Shown here: piece after piece, positions 4,656-7,460 of the stretch
Position numbering within the stretch: the first letter of the stretch is position 1
How the letters are laid out: each line of letters starts with the position of its first letter
Source: Thermoproteus sp. UBA157
GTDB taxonomy: Archaea > Thermoproteota > Thermoprotei > Thermoproteales > Thermoproteaceae
Direction: 5' to 3'
Assembly (NCBI GenBank): GCA_002497345.1
Contig: DANS01000008.1
Span: forward strand, 7,817 to 15,276
DNA length: 7,460 bases
Notes under the pieces: generated by a model
What the model was told of the DNA's origin: nothing
The model's database searches: none
What the model saw: the letters and a program-made list of their open reading frames with translations, nothing else
Made by a program: the position numbers and the translations under genes

Positions 4656-5708
4656 GTGTTCCACGTCGAGGTGCCCCCTGGCTCCGCCGCACTGGTAAGA
4701 GGCCCTGCGCGCGTCGAGTGCGATGAGGCGTGCAGAGTTTTCGGCGGGATGTTCAGAGGCTTCTCGGTGCCGCCGTATAAGCAGTACCCGGTGGAGGGGC
4801 CCGCGCGCTTCAGAACCGACGGGGGCTCCGTAGTCTTCGTGGAGAACTCGCCGATACCCGACGACTGGCGGATGTCGCTCGAGGGCGTTGTGATCTTGGT
4901 AGGCTCGACGGATTCGGGCAAGAGCGGCCTCTCCACCTACTTGCTCAACACGCATATAGAGAGGGGGAGGGTCTGCATAGTCGACGCCGATGTGGGCCAG
5001 TCGGATATAGGGCCGCCAGGTTTCGTGGCCTGCGCGTGCGCGTCGGGGCCCGTCCCGCACATATCTGCGCTCGATCCTCTCGACGGATACTACGTGGGCT
5101 CCGTCAACCTCCAAGGAGTGGAGGAATTCTTGGTGGCCGGCGTCGCGCGCTGTCTGCGTCGCCTCACAGCGCCCCTGGTGCTGGTGAACACTCCCGGCTG
5201 GACCTCAGGCAGAGGGCTCCAGCTCCTCAAGGCCGTGGCAGACGCCGCGGAGGCCCGGGTCGTAAACGTCGGGGAGAGGGTCCTCCCCGGACCCGTGGTC
5301 TCGAGGCCGCCGCATGTCTACCCCAGAGGCCCGCAGGAGAGGAGGGAGTTGAGGAATTTAGCCTACAGGAGGCATATATCCCTCAGGGGGAGGGTCGCGG
5401 CCCCTCTCGACGCGTTGTCGCCTTGCCGGTGGGAGGGCGCGCTGATATGTCCCTGGGGGAGATACGCGCCAAGCGATGTGGAGAAGCCGGAGGGGAGGGG
5501 GCGGGACTACGTGGTGCCGCGGAGCTATTTGCGGCATATCTTGGCCGGCTTGTTCAAGGAGGGCAAGCTGGTCGGGTACGGAGTGGTCGAGGGGATCTCC
5601 GAGGAGGGGGTCGAGCTATACGTGACGAGCCAAGACTTCGACGAGGTGAGGATCGGAAAAATACGCCTGCACCCCGAGAGGCTCGAGGAGCTGGACCCCC
5701 TCCCCTAA
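4656..5708 (+). CDS. Clp1/Grc3-type polynucleotide 5'-hydroxyl kinase
   Basis: Transfers the gamma-phosphate of a nucleoside triphosphate to the 5'-OH of RNA (possibly also DNA), as archaeal Clp1 homologues do. The 350-aa product has an N-terminal beta domain (about 1-75), then the P-loop GSTDSGKS (83-90) after a hydrophobic strand (VVILV), the Clp1 Walker-B-region motif DADVGQSD (110-117) and NTPGW (178-182), equivalent to the conserved N-T-x-G-W of the family. A C-terminal beta domain (about 245-350) lacks P-loop features. Length fits archaeal single-enzyme members. The GTG at 4656 is preferred on promoter spacing; TTG at 4650 would add two residues. It follows two C/D sRNA candidates and converges on rtcB, so an RNA-processing role is consistent. 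Its in vivo substrate is not evident. Confidence 0.88.
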   Translation: MFHVEVPPGSAALVRGPARVECDEACRVFGGMFRGFSVPPYKQYPVEGPARFRTDGGSVVFVENSPIPDDWRMSLEGVVILVGSTDSGKSGLSTYLLNTHIERGRVCIVDADVGQSDIGPPGFVACACASGPVPHISALDPLDGYYVGSVNLQGVEEFLVAGVARCLRRLTAPLVLVNTPGWTSGRGLQLLKAVADAAEARVVNVGERVLPGPVVSRPPHVYPRGPQERRELRNLAYRRHISLRGRVAAPLDALSPCRWEGALICPWGRYAPSDVEKPEGRGRDYVVPRSYLRHILAGLFKEGKLVGYGVVEGISEEGVELYVTSQDFDEVRIGKIRLHPERLEELDPLP

Positions 5709-5746
5709 CCTCCACCAACCCCGTGAGCTTGCAACTTGTCCCCCAC

Positions 5747-5821
5747 CGATCGCCCCAGATCGCCGCGGATCTCCGCGAGACTTGCGCTGTAGCGGAGCGG
5801 CTGGCAAAAACTCGGCGATCG
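5747..5821. repeat. Structured convergent spacer: three 10-bp tandem repeats inside an 8-bp inverted repeat
   Basis: The 145-bp spacer between the kinase and rtcB stops carries no gene. It holds three consecutive imperfect 10-mers, GATCGCCCCA, GATCGCCGCG and GATCTCCGCG (5748-5777). CGATCGCC (5747-5754) is perfectly complementary to GGCGATCG (5814-5821). Inside that, CCAG/CTGG (5755-5758/5801-5804), CCGC/GCGG (5763-5766/5797-5800) and TCCGC/GCGGA (5772-5776/5792-5796) can stack into one long hairpin with a 15-nt loop. A competing small hairpin CGCGG-ATCT-CCGCG occupies 5764-5777. It could be a bidirectional 3'-end element, a protein site with helical-turn spacing, or an unknown small RNA. I found no H/ACA box or C/D box at its ends. 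Confidence 0.45.
5806..5810 (-). terminator. Poly-T run downstream of rtcB
   Basis: On the minus strand a T5 run lies 44 nt past the rtcB stop (5854), within the structured spacer. Archaeal termination often needs only a T-run, so this is the likely rtcB 3' end; weakly supported. Confidence 0.35.
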
Positions 5822-5853
5822 CGACCCGCTCGGGCCCAACGTCTAAACCCCGC

Positions 5854-7308
5854 TCAGCCCTTGACTACGCCTATTGGCCTCTGCCTTACGACCTTTCGGG
5901 CGAAGCCGACTTGGTGAGCCGCCTCCACCACTAGATCCACGTTTTTATACGCTTCAGGCGCCTCCTCGCTTATGACCTCCGTCTCGGCGGATCTGACTAT
6001 TATCCCCCTCTTCTCCAGCTCAGCCCTAACTCTCTGGGGCGGGAAGGACCTAATGGCGGCCTCTCTGCTAAGCATGCGGCCCGCGCCGTGTGGCGCTGTT
6101 CCGAAGGTTATTTTCATGGCCTCGCGGGTGCCCACCAAGATCCACGAGGCGGAGCCCATGGAGCCCGGGATCAACACGGGCTGGCCGATCTCTCTGTACT
6201 TGGCCGGTATCTCGGGATGGCCCGGCGGGAAGGCGCGGGTGGCGCCCTTGCGGTGCACCCAGACCTTCTTCAAGGTGCCCTTGTCGTCCACCTCGTGGGT
6301 CTCCAGCTTCGCTATGTTGTGGGCCACGTCGTAGATTATCTCGAGGCCTATCTTCTCGATGGAGCCGAACACCTTCTTGAACGCCTCTCTGACCCAGTGC
6401 ATTATAATCTGTCTGTTGGTCCAAGCGAAGTTGGCCGCGGCGGCCATGGCCTTCAAGTAGTCCTCGGCCACTTTGTCCTTGAGGGGCGCAGCGGCGAGCT
6501 CCCTGTCGGGGAGCTTGAGGCCCCAGTCCTTCATCTTCCTCTCCATTATCATGAGGTAGTCCGTGGCGACTTGGTGGCCGAACCCCCTGCTCCCCGTGTG
6601 TATCATCACCAAGACTTGTCCCTCGCGCTCTATGCCCATGGCCTTGGCGGCCCTCTCGTCGAATATCTTGTCGACCACTTGTATCTCTAGGAAGTGGTTC
6701 CCTGACCCCAAGGTGCCCAGCTGGTCCTTGCCTCTGTTTTTGGCCTTCTCGGACACCTTGCTGGGATCCGCCAAATCCCAGGAGCCCTTCTGCTCGATGA
6801 ACTCCTTGTCCTCGGGCCAGCCGAAGCCCTTTGAGATGGCCCACTCGACCCCCTCGGCTATGGCTCTGTCGAACTCCGATATCGATAGCTTGAGGTGGCC
6901 CGTCTCGCCGACGCCCGGCGGCACGAGGCGGAAGATCGTGTCGACGAGCTCCTTGAGCTTGGGCCTCACCTCTTGTTCGGTCAAGTTCGTCCTGAGCACC
7001 CTCACGCCGCAATTTATGTCGTAGCCTATTCCGCCGGGGCTGATGACGCCCTCCTCGGCGTCCACAGCGGCGACGCCTCCGATCGGGAACCCGTATCCTT
7101 GATGCGCGTCTGGAAGCACGATAGACCATCGGTATATGCCAGGAAGGCATCCAACGTTTATGCCCTGCTCCAAGGTCATGTCGGTCTTCATTTTGTCCAG
7201 CAAGACGGCATCTGCGTATATCCTCACGGGCACCTTCTGGCAAGGCTTTACGCCCGGCGGTATCTCCCATATGTAGTCGGATATTTTCGTGATAGGAATA
7301 TTACGCAT
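5854..7308 (-). CDS. rtcB: RNA-splicing ligase RtcB
   Basis: GTP- and Mn2+-dependent ligase joining RNA 2',3'-cyclic phosphate (or 3'-phosphate) ends to 5'-OH ends. In archaea it seals tRNA exons after splicing-endonuclease cleavage. The 484-aa product matches the length of the Pyrococcus enzyme. It keeps the whole active site: Asp97 and Cys100 in GYDINCG, Asn204-His205 in GSGNHF, His237 in HTGSRGFGHQ, His330 in DVAHN and the guanylylated His407 in TAPHGAGR. There is no intein, which is worth noting because RtcB of other archaea often carries one. The ATG at 7308 is supported by a TATA box centred 24.5 nt upstream, indicating leaderless mRNA. It converges on the polynucleotide kinase gene; the two enzymes act on the same kind of RNA end. 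An archease partner gene is not in the window. Confidence 0.97.
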   Translation of the reverse strand: MRNIPITKISDYIWEIPPGVKPCQKVPVRIYADAVLLDKMKTDMTLEQGINVGCLPGIYRWSIVLPDAHQGYGFPIGGVAAVDAEEGVISPGGIGYDINCGVRVLRTNLTEQEVRPKLKELVDTIFRLVPPGVGETGHLKLSISEFDRAIAEGVEWAISKGFGWPEDKEFIEQKGSWDLADPSKVSEKAKNRGKDQLGTLGSGNHFLEIQVVDKIFDERAAKAMGIEREGQVLVMIHTGSRGFGHQVATDYLMIMERKMKDWGLKLPDRELAAAPLKDKVAEDYLKAMAAAANFAWTNRQIIMHWVREAFKKVFGSIEKIGLEIIYDVAHNIAKLETHEVDDKGTLKKVWVHRKGATRAFPPGHPEIPAKYREIGQPVLIPGSMGSASWILVGTREAMKITFGTAPHGAGRMLSREAAIRSFPPQRVRAELEKRGIIVRSAETEVISEEAPEAYKNVDLVVEAAHQVGFARKVVRQRPIGVVKG

Positions 7309-7328
7309 GGGTCCTCGCGATTCTCCGG

Positions 7329-7336
7329 TTTAAATT
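7329..7336 (-). promoter_or_regulatory. TATA box of rtcB
   Basis: On the minus strand the A/T-rich block TAAAAATTTAAA (7340-7329) contains AATTTAAA centred 24.5 nt upstream of the rtcB ATG, fitting a leaderless promoter. Confidence 0.6.
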
Positions 7337-7350
7337 TTTACCGACTGCAC

Positions 7351-7388
7351 GGTCTCGGTCGCGTGCTCGCAGGCGGTCTCGGACGCGT
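7351..7388. repeat. Direct repeat with 24-bp period upstream of rtcB
   Basis: GGTCTCGGTCGCGT (7351-7364) recurs as GGTCTCGGACGCGT (7375-7388), one mismatch in 14. The 24-bp period is a multiple of three and falls in a minus-strand frame open from the window edge (7460) to a TAA at 7332-7330, giving A-(S/T)-E-T twice. This could be the C-terminus of a gene entering from the right, but no product is recognisable. Otherwise it is an upstream regulatory repeat of rtcB. Bases 7389-7460 show nothing else I can support. Confidence 0.4.
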
Positions 7389-7460
7389 CGAGGGGCCGAG
7401 TAGTGGGGTTCGGAACCTTCCTTAGACTATACAACCCGTGTACCATCGATATAGGCCCAT

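Noticed and set aside
4494..5114. A 206-codon minus-strand frame across the sRNA pair and kinase start
   Set aside because: Antisense shadow of the kinase; no promoter or start context and it would span both sRNAs.
5036..5917. A 293-codon plus-strand frame overlapping the kinase gene
   Set aside because: Low-complexity R/G/A-rich shadow of the GC-rich kinase coding frame with no domain motifs, and it runs through the kinase stop and the convergent spacer.
6594..6610. A perfect GTGATGA on the minus strand inside rtcB
   Set aside because: No box D or D' at the right distance, and it lies within a conserved coding region (VLVMIHTG).
6068..7270. A 400-codon minus-strand frame inside rtcB
   Set aside because: Arginine/glycine-rich frame-shifted shadow of rtcB, whose own frame has all catalytic residues.
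7400..7425. GGTTCGGAACC near the right edge as a tRNA T-arm
   Set aside because: It is a palindrome lacking the T-loop consensus, and no acceptor stem pairs around it.
1..7460. CRISPR array, insertion sequence, integrase site or prophage genes
   Set aside because: No regularly spaced repeats, transposase/integrase motifs or terminal inverted repeats were seen on either strand.

Overview
The window looks like a piece of a hyperthermophilic crenarchaeon, most likely of the Thermoproteales (Thermoproteus or Pyrobaculum relatives). This is inferred from GC-rich genes that prefer AGG/AGA arginine and ATA isoleucine codons, GTG/TTG starts, A/T-rich TATA boxes about 20-25 nt upstream of start codons (leaderless transcription), an archaeal RtcB without bacterial features, and box C/D sRNA-like loci. 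Nothing suggests a virus, plasmid, transposon or CRISPR array.

Layout. Bases 1-18 hold the first codons of a gene leaving leftwards, with its TATA box at 38-45. A box C/D-like sRNA lies on the minus strand at 185-233. A 107-aa Thermoproteales-type hypothetical protein (260-583) and a zinc-dependent medium-chain alcohol dehydrogenase / acryloyl-CoA reductase-like protein (616-1602) follow on the plus strand. A tiny minus-strand frame for a 28-aa single-helix membrane peptide (1599-1685) shares a bidirectional TATA box with proC (1745-2458). proC converges with, and overlaps by 18 bp, a minus-strand operon of an unrecognised 192-aa protein and prephenate dehydrogenase (3768 down to 2441), whose two genes overlap by 4 bp. 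From the divergent promoter at 3785-3794 a helix-turn-helix plus phosphoribosyltransferase protein (PyrE-like/GfcR-like, 3809-4501) runs to the right. Directly after it come two tandem box C/D-like sRNAs (4498-4550 and 4581-4631), then a Clp1/Grc3-type polynucleotide 5'-kinase (4656-5708). A structured 145-bp convergent spacer separates this from rtcB, the RNA ligase (7308 down to 5854). The last 150 bases hold the rtcB promoter and a 24-bp-period repeat.

How it fits together. The left half is amino-acid and redox metabolism (proline, tyrosine, an MDR reductase). The right half is RNA metabolism: an RNA 5'-OH kinase, an RNA ligase that uses 5'-OH ends, and two putative 2'-O-methylation guide RNAs between a nucleotide-binding regulator and the kinase. 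The most notable new observation is the set of three C/D sRNA candidates. Two of them carry a G-C replacement of the usual U-U pair in the internal D'/C' kink-turn, one overlaps a stop codon, and two have TATA boxes 25.5 nt (from box centre) upstream of box C.
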